Shown: positions 32,925-45,827 of the stretch, piece after piece
How the letters are laid out: every line of letters starts with the position of its first letter
How positions within the stretch are numbered: position 1 is the first letter of the stretch
DNA from: Symbiodinium natans
Lineage: Eukaryota; Sar; Dinophyceae; Suessiales; Symbiodiniaceae
NCBI GenBank assembly: GCA_905221605.1
Contig: CAJNDS010002116.1
Span: forward strand, 613,055 to 663,984
Direction: 5' to 3'
DNA: 50,930 nucleotides
Made by a program: the position numbers and the translations under genes
Notes under the pieces: model-generated
Seen by the model: only the letters and a program-made list of their open reading frames with translations
What the model was told of the DNA's origin: nothing
The model's database searches: none

Positions 32925-35694
32925 GCCTGGACCTGAGCTGGGCCCATTTGTCCTTGCCAAGCGCGTTTCGGCTTCGCTTTCTGACGCAGCACATGTACAA
33001 CGCCCGGCAACAAGACAGGGGTCTCTAGGGGCACCTTGAGGCTGCCAATGTTCTGCCCTGGCCAGATCTTGTCAAGAGGTTCGGTAATTGGGTAACAAGT
33101 TGGGAAGTTTTGGGCCGCAACCAAAAACCTTCAACGGCCCTTTCGAGTCAATGAACATGGCAGTTGGAGTGTGAGCCCACTGTTCTCCAAGTCTTCACAC
33201 TGAAGTTTCCTCTAAGTCTAAGTCTCCTTCGGCCTCATGGTCGGCACATGGTCCGCACGGTCCGGCCCCAAACCCGAAATCCTCAACGCTTCTTGGGGCT
33301 TTGGCGCAGAAAAATCTTCTGGGTTGATGCAGGGAACCGTTTACGGCTTAGGTCAGAAGGATGCGGCTCTTGGCGCTAATAGAGCAGGGGGCCTCCAGGC
33401 CATTCCAAAAAATTCTGAAAGATCCGTGCCCTGGGCAGCCTTGAGTGCGCAGGTTCCCTCAAGCCTTGGGGAGGCCCAAACGGGGGCCACTAGCGTCGTG
33501 TGGGCTTACTTTGGCATATGTTTTCTTGAATTGAAAGGAATTTATCGGTTTTTGGTCAGTCAATTTTCAGCTTTTACAAAATACAAACAACTTCAAACTT
33601 CCGCGGTGCTGTGGCTGGACGGGTAGCAAGAAAGGACTTCCATGCACTATAAAGTACATTGCAATCCTTTACACGTGAATCAAGAATAAGATAGAGAATA
33701 CGGTGCAAATGGCACGTGCAAAATTCCTAAGTTGCGAGTGAAATGCCCCCAATAGACCATTGATGTCCTGAATTTCCAAGGGTGTTTATGTGAGCCTTTT
33801 GTGCCCGTTAAAACATTATGAAACTATTTATATTACTAGGAAAACCCTATATTTAACACCACGTTTTGGTAAAACCCGCGATTTCGTGCATGTTATTCTA
33901 GCACCTCTTGGACGTATCTTTCGCTCGCGCCTGAGGAGGCCCTTGAAAGTGAGGATTCCTGGGGTGATCACTTCATGACCTTGAACTTAGATGTTAAGTT
34001 AAGGAAAAGCTCATGGAACCGCCGGGGAATTTAGGAAGAGAGAACAAAGGGAAGGGGGTTTGGCCGCCCAAAAGCCAAAAAGTCAACGACACTGGTGTTT
34101 GGAGCCTTGTTTGGACTGTCCATAAGCCCCTGTAAGCCTTCCGGGCTTTCAGAGGCCTTGACTTCTGTTGTTTGGGGTGCCCTGGGTTGCCGGAGAAGAG
34201 CTCAACAGACCCCTGCGAGTAGTCTCAGCTTGCTGTTGCGGTCTCAGTTTGCTTGTCTGACCGGCTTCCTTCGACATGTCTCCGGTCGGTTCCGGAGTTC
34301 CGGGTGTGTGTTCCAGGAAATTCAGCATGGAGATCAGCTGATTTGGCCCTCGGCTTAGACAGCTGACTTCTTGCTCTGGTGTACAAAGCTCATTCTATTG
34401 CAAGGTCGTCCCTGGAGATGCAGTCAACAGCTAAGTTCACGTATGTTCTCTCGTGCGACCATGGACATGAAGGGCAAGCTGTTAAAACCAAAGCAAGGCG
34501 GCTGCCAAATATGGCCGACTTGGTGCCGCTGCCTCGAAAGCAACGCTTGGAAGTTTGTCATTGGCATCGGCGTGCCCATTCGACCCCTTCGACTTATTCA
34601 GGCAAGCATTTGCCAAGTCAGAAGCTCATTGCATCTCATTGCACTCTCCGTCTTTTGCTGTGCATTCTGTATTCTGAGCTGTGCACTGAGGACAGGTGTC
34701 GAGTTTCTTCAGCGCTCTGAGGTCTAAAGGTGGGTGTCTAAAGGGTGTAAAGTGTAAACCATCTGATGGTATTTAGGTAGCACTTAGGTGCGAGGTGGTG
34801 ACAAATGATGAGTTGTCGCTGCGAAACTTAGCATGATAGTGGGGTGTCGCACATGCTCCAAGTTTCACACGTTGCTTGTTTCGTTCGCAATAGAAACAGC
34901 AATTTGAAATCAACGGCGGAGGTGCGTTGTCATGAGAGCGCGCTGCAGTTGTGGATGTTTCTGTGCCATTACGCAATGAATCAAGATTGTGCATTGTGTG
35001 GTGACTAGAGTCGCGCATCTTTCAGGATATTCCGTGTCCCGCCATGCGAAGCCGTGAATGTGGTCAACTGTCCGTGTTTATCAAAGTTGTCTTTTGGCTG
35101 TCCTAGAGGTTCGTAGATCTGATTTCCCATGCAGTCTGAGAGCCCAGTGTTGGCGAGCGAATGAAAAACGGGCGGCTGGGGGCCATCTGTTTGTCCCCTT
35201 ATGCCCCCTTTTGACAGCATCGCGCTTGGGTTCGTCAGGCGTATGCGCGGTACAGATACAGGTCGACATGATTGTGAGTTCAGCTGCAAGAGGCAGCTGG
35301 GGGCCAGCATCATTGTAAAAGAATGGCGCCGCGTTCTGCAGTTGTTCGCAGTTGAAGTCTACGCTGCTTGCAGATCCAAGATGTTGCACTAGAGGAAGCC
35401 ACGCGCAGGAAGACGTCAACAAGAGTGCCCCAAAGCAGCTTGAGTCATCTCTTCATGAGTGGGGCGAGCTCCCTCAAATGTGCTTTCGGGCTCAACTCGT
35501 GCAAGAGGGTGTGACGCCTGGATTAGTCCGAGCCTCCTTTGTAGGGCCACTTGCTTGCAAGGAGGGCGCGTGGCTGTTTTGTTGACAGTATCTTGAATTG
35601 GAAGCGACTGATTGAAGTTAAGCTGTGCTGAGCCGCTCTCAATCTGTGATTCGCGTAGCGTTAGACTGAGGTCTTACGCAAACTCGGCGCAGTC
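32925..35694. other. Unassigned region, partly lower in GC
   Basis: Contains + frames 33237-33626 and 34095-34727 with no recognisable domain, and an AT-richer segment (about 33530-33900) unlike its flanks. Both frames contain a similar VVWAYFG/VVWGALG phrase, possibly a diverged repeat. No gene supported. Confidence 0.3.
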
Positions 35695-38600
35695 ATGCAG
35701 AAGAGCCAAAGTGAGGGCAGCCTGGCCTTCTTGAACAACTCGAAGGTGGGGCTCCGAGCTTTCTAGCTTAGCTTAAGGCTTAAGGCTTAATCAGCAGTGA
35801 CACATTTGGCTGCACACGAGGTTGGCTCAGCCACGGGCTTCATGTTGGTTTGCGGCGGCATCATGGCCCTCCCGTGCCCAGTCTGCCAGTGCTAGTCATC
35901 TGCTTGTACTCTTCGGCACTGATGCAGTGGCACGGAGCGGATTGTTTGCAGGCATGGAAAGAAATCCAGAGGGCTGGCAGATTTTGCAACCCGCTTCACA
36001 GCAACTTCCGAGTACCAGGACAGGTAACCCATGTGATGAGATATGGGTTCCTGACGAGTTGACCATGGCATACGAGGAAAAGTTCCGCGAAATTCCGCAC
36101 TGTTATGCTTCCATGGACAGGTGCCTGTCTGCTGACTTGTAGCTTGAGAAGGTTTTGTGTGTGTGCCCAAAGGGCCCAGACTGGTCGAGACACGACTCAG
36201 CATCAGGAAGCCTCTGATGCCGTACAACCCGAACTCGTGTTGGACTCAATTTTTCGTATGTGTGGTGAAGCACATGGCGGAGAGCGGTTGTCCTTGGTGT
36301 CATTGGCTGAGGACTCGTTCACGTCTTGCTCTGGAAGATGCTCCAGTTCCGCTGAAGCGCTTTGGCTGCAAAGGTCTGCTGAAAGCTCGGAGCCCCCAAG
36401 AAACTATCCGGCAGAGGAATCATCAAGCAGAGCCGAGCGGAGCCAAGCAAAGCCCAGCAACGACCAGCAAAGCCAAGCAGCCTTTCAGGGCAGCCTGCGA
36501 CCCGTCCTTGCTTCTTGTGCTCAACGACGCACGCTGCTTGTTGCGCTGCTTCCGCATCATATGATGCAAAGGAATGCATCCACCATTGAGTTCCGAGACA
36601 AGTTCTGTGTCCACAAGAGACGATTCGCCCCACCCTTATGATGCACACTGAGCTAGGGGCTACGAGTATCAGGATTCATGTTCACATCAGTTCTCCTCCA
36701 GGTGACGACGCACAAGAACTACTATACAGGAGAGAGGCCAGACATGAGGGCCAATCCAGGCATGATCGCAGACAGCACCCGCCTGAAGAAACGGCTGCAA
36801 GACATGTGAACTTCAATCCGGCCATTGTAAATTCTTGATATTTCCAGCTCAGTAGACAATACTTGACAATACTGTGGACGAAACCATGTGGGAGCAGCGG
36901 CCAGAAAAATGAGCCGCTCCCCTGAAGCAATGTCGGATCAGTGTCACCTGCTCATCCCAGGCCATGAGACAGCCTTTGCATGTTCATAGCATGCCCTTGT
37001 TTCTGGGCAGACGGCAGACCGGGCCATCCATATGGACTGTGCCTGTATCATCTGGACGCCAAAGCTGTTTCCTCTGAAGGCACTGCACAAGCCAAACTTT
37101 GGGTAGATGTGAGACAGTGTAAGGTTCGTGAACCTAACTACAGCATCCGCGATGCCTTCCCGAGCGTGTCCACAAGCAGATGGTAGTCTACTGCGCCGAG
37201 ACTGCTCAGCTCAGGCGTAAAGGTGTGCTGTTGGCTTTTTGGTTTCATCTCAATGCACCTGACCGCACATGTAGTCGCAGAGTACCCAGTGGGCTCTCTA
37301 GCAATAGCCGTCCAAGTTGTCACCGCAAATGTGTGCAGCCCAACGCCTGCTTATTCACCCAACAGAGAGACAGACTGCCTGACAAACGGATCCCCACAAG
37401 CGCATGCTGGAAGACGAAGCTTCTGGCAGCATGGCGACTGGCCGTGCGCGGCAGTGTCTTGCTGTGTGACAGTAGTCAATAGCCTGTGCCAGATGCCGGA
37501 TTATGTAGAATACGATGTGAGCACTGGCATGTAAAGTCAGGATTTGCTACGCAGGCCCTGCTTTTGGCCTCCTAGGCCTGGCCATCGGCTTCTCGACGGG
37601 GATGTTGGATAAGCGTGGTCTCTCAACAGCCCACTCTGGCTTTCTGGTTCTTTGATATCTTTGATTGCATTCGCTCTTCTCGTCAGGCTACACGTCTCTT
37701 GGTGGTCTTAGTCAAGGAGCCCTTTCCCTCCTGGCAGCAGCTGGGTTAGCAACTCTCAGCTGCCCGCTGTTCATGTTTCATGTGGAAAGTTCTTAACATC
37801 CGACGCTTCACGCCTGGGCCGGCGACTGATGCAGAGCACTCGGCATGCAGTGGAAAGGCATCCTTCTTCTTGGCTGTCAATATCATCTCAGACGAGGACC
37901 TTGCACGTTGCTTTGGTCGTGTGGAAGTTGGGTGAGCTCAGTTTCCGCGAGCCTGTACCCCCGTACTGTTCTCCTTCAGGCAAGCTCACTGATCGTTTTG
38001 GGCTCCATCTGCGCGGCACTGGGGTGCTTGATGGGCGCTGGTTTGGCTGGAATCTGGACACTTGGTGTGTGTGTGTGTGTCTTCCCAGGCAAGAGCTCTC
38101 ATTGCTAGTGTTGCTTCAACACGAGACATCTATTGACTGTGTGCGCCCAACACAGGAAGGGAGATCCACGAATGTGACTTCTCCTGACAGTTATCTTCTG
38201 CGCAGTTGTTTGCAAGTTGTCAATTCAAAAATTCCGTCGAGCATGCCGAGTGAAACGCCTCAGCTCTGAAGGCCACTGTTTTTGGTGGCCGTGACTTTGT
38301 TCCACGCAACAGAGTTCACATTTTCTGTCCTCTGCCACGGGAAAACCATAGCACCACAGCTTGCACTCAGCACTGGCAACCCGGCAGGTTTCGGGACAAG
38401 TCTGCCTTGCAGCCTTACAGTGTTTGGTGATCACCGTGCTTTAAGGAGTTTCGGAGCTTCCTCCTAGCACCAGTGCCCGCGGCCGGCTACAGTGTGGCCA
38501 TTGTTGCTGCAATCGGCGAGTTCTGGCTTTGGCACACGCTTGGAGCATTTGCCCTATCAGGCAACGCAGGGAATCGCTTCCGCCTTGAAACTTCTTGAAA

Positions 38601-38718
38601 TGGTGCGTTGTTTTAGTTTTGGCCACCGTCAGGTCCGGTGCTGGGAGCTGTGACGATCCTGGGCTCTGGGCTTGTGGCTGCAGGCTGGGCACTGAGAACG
38701 GCACCTTGGACCCTTTAG
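35695..38718 (+). CDS. EamA-like drug/metabolite transporter (DMT superfamily), multi-exon
   Basis: A predicted 10-span carrier, substrate unknown. The first exon 35695-35745 starts MQKSQSEGSLAFLNNSK and ends at a GT donor; the next, from 35821, gives span 1 (VGSATGFMLVCGGIMALP). Hydrophobic exons follow: about 37230-37330 (PVGSLAIAVQVVTAN), 37556-37605 (GLLGLAIGFSTGMLDKRG), 37690-37760 (LGGLSQGALSLLAAAGLATL) and 37980-38070 (SLIVLGSICAALGCLMGAGL). The last two exons are diagnostic. 38446-38560 has LLAPVPAAGYSVAIVAAIGE, then WLWHTLGAFALSG, the Pro-x-x-A...GE and IGA-ILxG pattern of EamA spans 9-10. 38633-38718 has VLGAVTILGSGLVAAGW and stop TAG. Introns 35746-35820 (GT) and 38561-38632 (GC) are in frame. 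Middle exon borders were not resolved, so two adjacent genes cannot be fully excluded. Confidence 0.62.
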
Positions 38719-39438
38719 CCCTACGATATGCTAAGTTGAGCCGAGACCCTGATTCAACGTTCACAGCCTCAGCTGCTGCAAGTAAAGAACAATAAAGAAG
38801 ACTTCGCGCCCCGTCAATCTGGTTGGAGATTTGCTGGCAGCCCACGGCTATGATATGGTTCATGGCGTTTATGTGTAAAGGGCTTCCAGGGATTGTAGGG
38901 TTCGAGTTATGAGGTCCAGACTGCTTATGGTTAATCAAGTCTGCAAGAGGGAGAGGGAGGGGTCATCTAGGGCGAAGTGGGGTTTAGGGTATTTCCCCAC
39001 CCTCGGTGTGGGGTGTTTAGATTTTGAGTGTTGCGCTCTCGACTCCGCGTCCTCGCCTCCTCCTCCTCCTCCTCCGCCTCCTCCTCCTCACCTCCTCGCC
39101 TCCTCCTCCTCCTCCTCGCCTCCTCGCCTCCTCGCCTCCCCACCTTCTCTCCTTCTCTCTCCTTCAGAGAGTCCCGTGAATACTCTGGGGTGCCTAGTCT
39201 GCAGAAAGTCCGATCGACTGCACACTCCCGAAAAAGCCTACGGGGGGGGCCAAGGCTCTTTTATGGTTTTTGGGCTGCCCGGTTTTGACAGAGCAAGTCG
39301 CCAGAATATGGGGCGCTGGTTGCGAGGGTGTTGCGTCATATTTGAGAACTTTCGAATTGCCTTGACCTTCTTGTACATGGCTCAGGTCCCCAAGCCACTT
39401 TCGTTTCATTCTATGCAGTGCCTTTGTATAGTCGCGCA
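38719..39438. other. Spacer, possible ICMT N-terminal exon
   Basis: Holds the CTC-rich repeat and, at 39308-39412, a + frame (MGRWLRGCCVIFENFRIALT, then LYMAQVPKPLSFHS) whose NPKxLS-like end resembles an early ICMT segment. It is only about 26 bases from the next ICMT exon and in another frame, so the link is unproven. Confidence 0.35.
39055..39165. repeat. CTC/CCTCG low-complexity repeat
   Basis: About 110 bases of imperfect CTCCTC and CCTCGCCTC units, pyrimidine-rich on the + strand, in the spacer before ICMT. Confidence 0.9.
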
Positions 39439-39973
39439 GATACAGAATCCAAGGCCGCGCTCTTCACTGCGAGATCGAACTTCACACATCTGGTGGCCTT
39501 CTACAAGGACCCATCGCACATGCTCGTGAAGCATGGGGCATCTCCTTCCGCACAGTACTCGCTTTCAGATGTTTGATCGTCGAGTTTTGCCATTGACGCA
39601 TGCCTACTGCACAAAATGCTGTCCTTGCTGCGTGGCCAAACAGCAGCAACAAACGCAGCTTTTGCTTGTGAAGAAGCAGATTGGGTGAGGGCAGGGCTAG
39701 CAACAATTGATCAAAGGAGGGAAGTCTGAAACCGAGGTTTATCGCTGGTGCAGGCATCCTGGATATGTTGGATGGTTCCTGTGGAGCGTTTCCACCCAAA
39801 TCCTTCTCATCAATCCGGTCTGCGTGTTCTGCTACGGTTGGGTCTCCTTCCGTTTCTTTGCTGGAAGAATTCCGCATGAAGAGGAGAAGCTGGTACAGTT
39901 CTTTGGGGATGAATACCTGGCATACGCCAAAGAGGTGCCGTGCGGCATTCCAGGAATATCCAGGCTTGGATAG
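39439..39973 (+). CDS. Protein-S-isoprenylcysteine O-methyltransferase (ICMT), C-terminal catalytic part
   Basis: ICMT is an integral ER-membrane enzyme that methylates the prenylated C-terminal cysteine of CaaX proteins using S-adenosylmethionine. Exon 1 (about 39439-39537) reads KAALFTARSNFTHLVAFYK, then HMLVKHG, matching the animal (R)KAAMFTAGSNFNH...LVTSG block. Exon 2 (39737-39973) reads VYRWCRHPGYVGWFLWSVST, then QILLINPVC, RIPHEEEKLVQFFGDEYL and VPCGIPG, with the RHP cofactor-binding and EE...FG-x-Y motifs intact. The intron 39538-39736 is GC-AG and joins G to VY in frame; stop TAG 39971-39973. The N-terminal spans were not convincingly found, so the start is unknown. Confidence 0.9.
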
Positions 39974-40520
39974 CATGTAAAAAGAAGCGACCCTACGCGA
40001 CCACGCCTTGCGATGACGAGTCTCTTGCGTTTACGAGTAAGTCTGGTTTACCCGCCGCTGATGCCACTGCTCATCATGCTTGCACCAAACCGTAGGTACT
40101 TGTACCCAGAGATGGTTCGTATGTTGAGAACAAAAATAGACGGTTCTGCAATGGAGGCTTTTTGTAGTAGTGCTCACCCTGAAAAGAAATTCAGGGAAGC
40201 TCAAATTCATGCTGCTTATCAAAGTTGCAAGTTGACTCGGTGGTGGCTGCGTATTCTGTTTGAAAGTGACAAAATCGACATCAGTTCGCACTTGTAGCTT
40301 TCCAGCTGATGCCATGGTCTTCGGCAAAGCTTGTGCCGCCGCGTGGCATGTGGCTTTGCAGGGCTCTGACGTGAAGGCAGGTGGCACACATGAAGTTCAG
40401 CGTGGTCTCGCGGAATTCTTTCTCGTAACACCAGGGGCACGGGCAACCCATGTTCAAGTATTGGTCCCGAGTTGGCGGCGAGTTGGCTTCAGAATCGAAG
40501 CTTCCAGCCCAGGCCGTGAG
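39974..40520. other. Spacer between ICMT and bestrophin
   Basis: A short + frame at 40013-40297 (94 codons) has a hydrophobic start but no recognisable family. Likely a spacer of about 550 bases including the promoter of the bestrophin gene if it has its own. Confidence 0.4.
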
Positions 40521-42945
40521 ATGAGATACTATGAAAGAAGCACGTGGGGGCCCCAGTGAGACGGGTGCAAAATGCACCGAGAGCGGCTCGGGCTTGTGCA
40601 GCGGATCTCCAAGGTGGGGCTTCTCCCTCCTGTTGGGTGTGTTTGCCTCCGTTCTTCCGCGGGCTCTGGCCATGGCTTTGCCGATGCTGGGCTTATGCTT
40701 GTACCACGTACCTAAAATTGGTTAGACATTGTGCTGAGGCACCTGGCAGACGCATAGACCTGTCATAGACTCGTCGTAAACTTGCCACGTAGACTTGTTG
40801 CATAGACTTTGTTGCTTATAGACTGTACCTGGATCTTCGAACGCATTGGACTCCTGAGCCGAGGAATGCGGTCCTTGCATACGCCGTGCTGCTCTCATGG
40901 CTACAGCACTTGATTCGGTAAACTCTGGAAATGGATCTGCCAGGTATCTTTTCTCGTGGAAGCAGAAGGTGGCTTCCTGCGGGATGTTGAGACTACCCAG
41001 GCTGCTGTGTTGTGCTCTCAGCTTTCAGTCAGGCGCTTCGTTGAATCTTGGCAATGCCCGACTGATGGTTGAGACAAGGTTGCTTACAGCGGCCTTTACA
41101 GCTGTCATGCTAGAGCCCCAGCTTTTCAACGGGCAGTTGTCAACGTCACTGTGAACAGGAGGAACGGTTTTACGGTTCTGGCACATGTACTGATGTCCAG
41201 GATCTTCATCCTCACTACGCGCCTTCAAATTGCATACGATCGGTGGTGGGAGGGTGGAACTTTGCTGCAGAAGACTCGCGGAGAGTGGTTCCCGGCTTGC
41301 ATGGCATTTCTGAATGACGCTTTCGTAGAAGCTGATGAGCGGAGATTCGCTGCTTGTGTGGGGGTTCCAGATAAAAGGTTCAATGCTTACAGCAGCCTCA
41401 TTGCGTTCAGTGCCTTCATCTGCATCTGGGAACCTGGAACGCCTGGGATGCTCTGCTCCCATCGCTGAACAAACTATCCTGGACTACTATGGCCTGTCCA
41501 GGTTCTGGCAAGCTGGAGATGCAAGCCAAGGCTCTGAGAAGTTTACAGAAATTTACAGCCCTTGCACCCGTTTGTGTTCCCATTTGACGTTGCAGAATGT
41601 GGCAGAGGTGGAAGAGTTTCATCACCTTCTTGCGCGACTGATGTCGCTTCTGTTCTGCTGCGCTCTACAGCTTGCCAGACTTGATTGGTTTTGTGTCGTA
41701 CTGTAGTCGATCAGTTTGTTGCCCCAGTCACATTGGCCAGGCAAGTGTCCCCATCCGAGCGCAGCTTCCACATCCTCGATGCACGAGGCGTAGACAAGGC
41801 CGTTTTTGACCAGCACAGGACGGAACCAGCGAGTGTGGATGTGCTTAGTGTATGGCCTGTTGAGGCAAGTCTCGAGTCACAGCCTCAGTTATATCACGGG
41901 GCCTAGGGTTCCCAAACAACTTCACTCGCAAAAATATCAGGTATCTACGGGACCTTGATGACAAGGAGGAGGTCATACAACAATGGATTCAGAGATCGAT
42001 TGCCCCGAGACCTCGAAAAAAGCATGTGCGGAATCGTGCCGAGACTTGTCTGATGAACGAGTGCCTTTCCTGGAACTCCAAGGTTCTTCGAATGGCAGAC
42101 GGGGTTTTGCCCGTCCCTCCTCCTGTGGTATCTCGAGTTTTTCAGGTGCTTTCAACGTGCGGCGACAGTCGGGCTTCTGCATCTGGTGCTGCGTTGACCT
42201 CTCTAGCTGGACAGTGTGTGCTACAGCAGGAGCTGTCACGCGGAATCGTGAACCTGCAGAATGCGCGCAAGATTGCTGATTTCCCCTTCCCCTTTCCATA
42301 TCACCAGGCCGACACCTCAACACCTCAGGCCTAACTCCGCTTCATCTTGCGTGGCTTTTCTTGCAGGTTAGCATAGCCATCCTCATTCTTCACTGGAGCC
42401 TGATGCAACCTGGTGGCTTTCAGAGACCCGAGACACAGCGCAGAGCATCGGCAAGCGAGATGTTTAGTGATAACTTCATCGGTGGTTTCGAGGCCGCTGC
42501 TTTCCAGCATGCTGCTTCTGCCGCTCAACGCAGCATGCAGTTCTTTTGCTGCAACTCGGACATCACAGTGCTTGTGACCGCCGAGCGCTTTCAGAAAGCA
42601 GAGGACCATGGGTAAGTGCAAGCCATATCGACCAGTTCCAGTTGAGGTGACTTTGTTTCTGCCAATGTCCCAGTCTTTTATCATCGATTGCACGATGTGT
42701 GCCTTCAAATCTCGAAGCTTGGGACTGACATGCTTGACTGCCGTGGAAACCAAGCATGCTGGCAATGCTAGGTGGTGCATCCACCTCACTGCTTTGCAGC
42801 TGGAGTCGCCATTTGGAGGTGTCCTGTAGGTGACGTTGCAGAGGCACACGTGCGTTGACATGCATGCTTTGTGACAGATGAGCCGAACGACTTGCCGATG
42901 GACCAGATGATAGCAGATTTCAATCAGAGTGTGGCTCCGAGGTGA
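40521..42945 (+). CDS. Bestrophin-family anion channel, multi-exon
   Basis: Bestrophins form pentameric chloride/bicarbonate channels; algal ones serve bicarbonate movement into thylakoids or ion balance. Exons: 40521-40555 (MRYYERSTWGPQ, start); 40614-40707 (GVFASVLPRALAMALPMLG, the SVLPR span); 41201-41287 (LQIAYDRWWEGGTLLQ, the aYdRWwEGR signature); from 41378 (FNAYSSLIAFS); from about 41607 (VEEFHHLLARLMSLLFCCAL); about 41765-41850 (FHILDARGVDK); about 41968-42005 (EEVIQQWIQRSI); ending 42145 (VLPVPPPVVSRVFQ); 42230-42307 (ELSRGIVNLQNARKIADFPF, PFPYHQ); from 42367 (VSIAILILHWSL); 42772-42818 (WCIHLTALQLESPFG); from 42878 (DEPNDLPMDQMIADFN, the DxNDLP calcium-clasp-like motif). Introns: 40556-40613 GT, 41288-41377 GT, 42146-42229 GT, 42308-42366 GC, 42819-42877 GT. 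The acidic clasp is DEPNDLP. The C-terminal end, the exon between 40708 and 41200, and the span after LILHW are unresolved. Confidence 0.93.
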
Positions 42946-44840
<1,895 letters not shown>

Positions 44841-44854
44841 GTTCAGCCTGATTG

Positions 44855-45827
44855 TTTTTTCAGCTGAGGCGCTGTTTGCCTTGTCTTTGATGCGATTTTC
44901 ACCTTGATTTTCGTCCTGTCGGGCATGTCTGCCAGTGTCCACTCAGTGGAGACTATATGCTATGAGCAGAATGGGTACTCCTGGCACAACATCCTGGTCG
45001 GAGCCCAAGCTGGGGGATGATTTTGGCCAAGTTGCGAAGACTTTGTGACCGGTGTGCAGCAGTGTACAGCAGTGTACCAGTGCGCGCAGGCCTTAAGTTT
45101 CATTGTGTCGGCGATATTTGCTGGCTGGGGAGTACTGCTGCATGGTGGCGTCGTCACGAGCGGCGAGGGGGCCCCACTGAAACAAGCACAGCTGGTGGGC
45201 GTTTCCCGCTATGGCCACATACTTGTTGCCTGGACGCCCCTTGCCTTTAGAAGTTTTTGAGGCATTTTCCCACGATTGACCATCTGTGGTGGAGACACCA
45301 ATTTTGCTCTGCTCTTTGCACCCAGGTTTATTGCAGCAGTGTTGGAAGCGATAGCCTATCGGCAACAGCCTACTGTGTGCATGGGAGATGGAGAGGCCGC
45401 GGTCGCTCAGCCAACGCTTACAACCGGCGAGACCGGCTTCACAGATATGCATGTAGAAGCAGTTTGGCATCTGGCCTCCACGGTGATGTGGCTGGTGTGG
45501 GTTGTGGGTGCAGTTGCTGCCGCAATGTCCGCGAAGCGCAATATACCTGTGCTAGAGGATGCGAGATTGCAAGTGGCCTCGCCGGACAGGGATGGTGCTC
45601 AGCTGGTAGGCGTTCCGGTGCAGGAGGATCTGCCCATGGGCACGGTCACTGGCGTCGCTCAATCCGCCACCACAGGTGCACCTGCACTTCCACCAACTTT
45701 TCACGGGATGCCAGTGGCAACTGCAGTGGCGGGCTCGATAGGAGCCGACGGAGTATGCCAGGGCATGCCCGTTCGAGACGAAAGTGGTAATGTGGACCGT
45801 CCAGCTGGCTTCACGAAAGATGCATGA
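44855..45827 (+). CDS. Small multi-pass membrane protein (MARVEL-like topology), at least three spans, unidentified
   Basis: Exon from about 44863 reads AVCLVFDAIFTLIFVLSGMS, a span, then a Cys-containing loop (SVHSVETICYEQNGYSWHN). The next exon, from about 45092, reads ALSFIVSAIFAGWGVLLHGG. The last exon, ending with the stop at 45827, has a span (VWHLASTVMWLVWVVGAVAA), a KRN basic edge and a ~95-residue Pro/Gly/Ala/Val-rich cytosolic-type tail with GVPVQEDLPMGTV, GMPVATAV and GMPVRDESGN repeats. Short spans separated by a two-Cys-type loop, with a soluble tail, recall MARVEL/tetraspan proteins, but I cannot show homology. The first span and start were not located. Confidence 0.5.
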
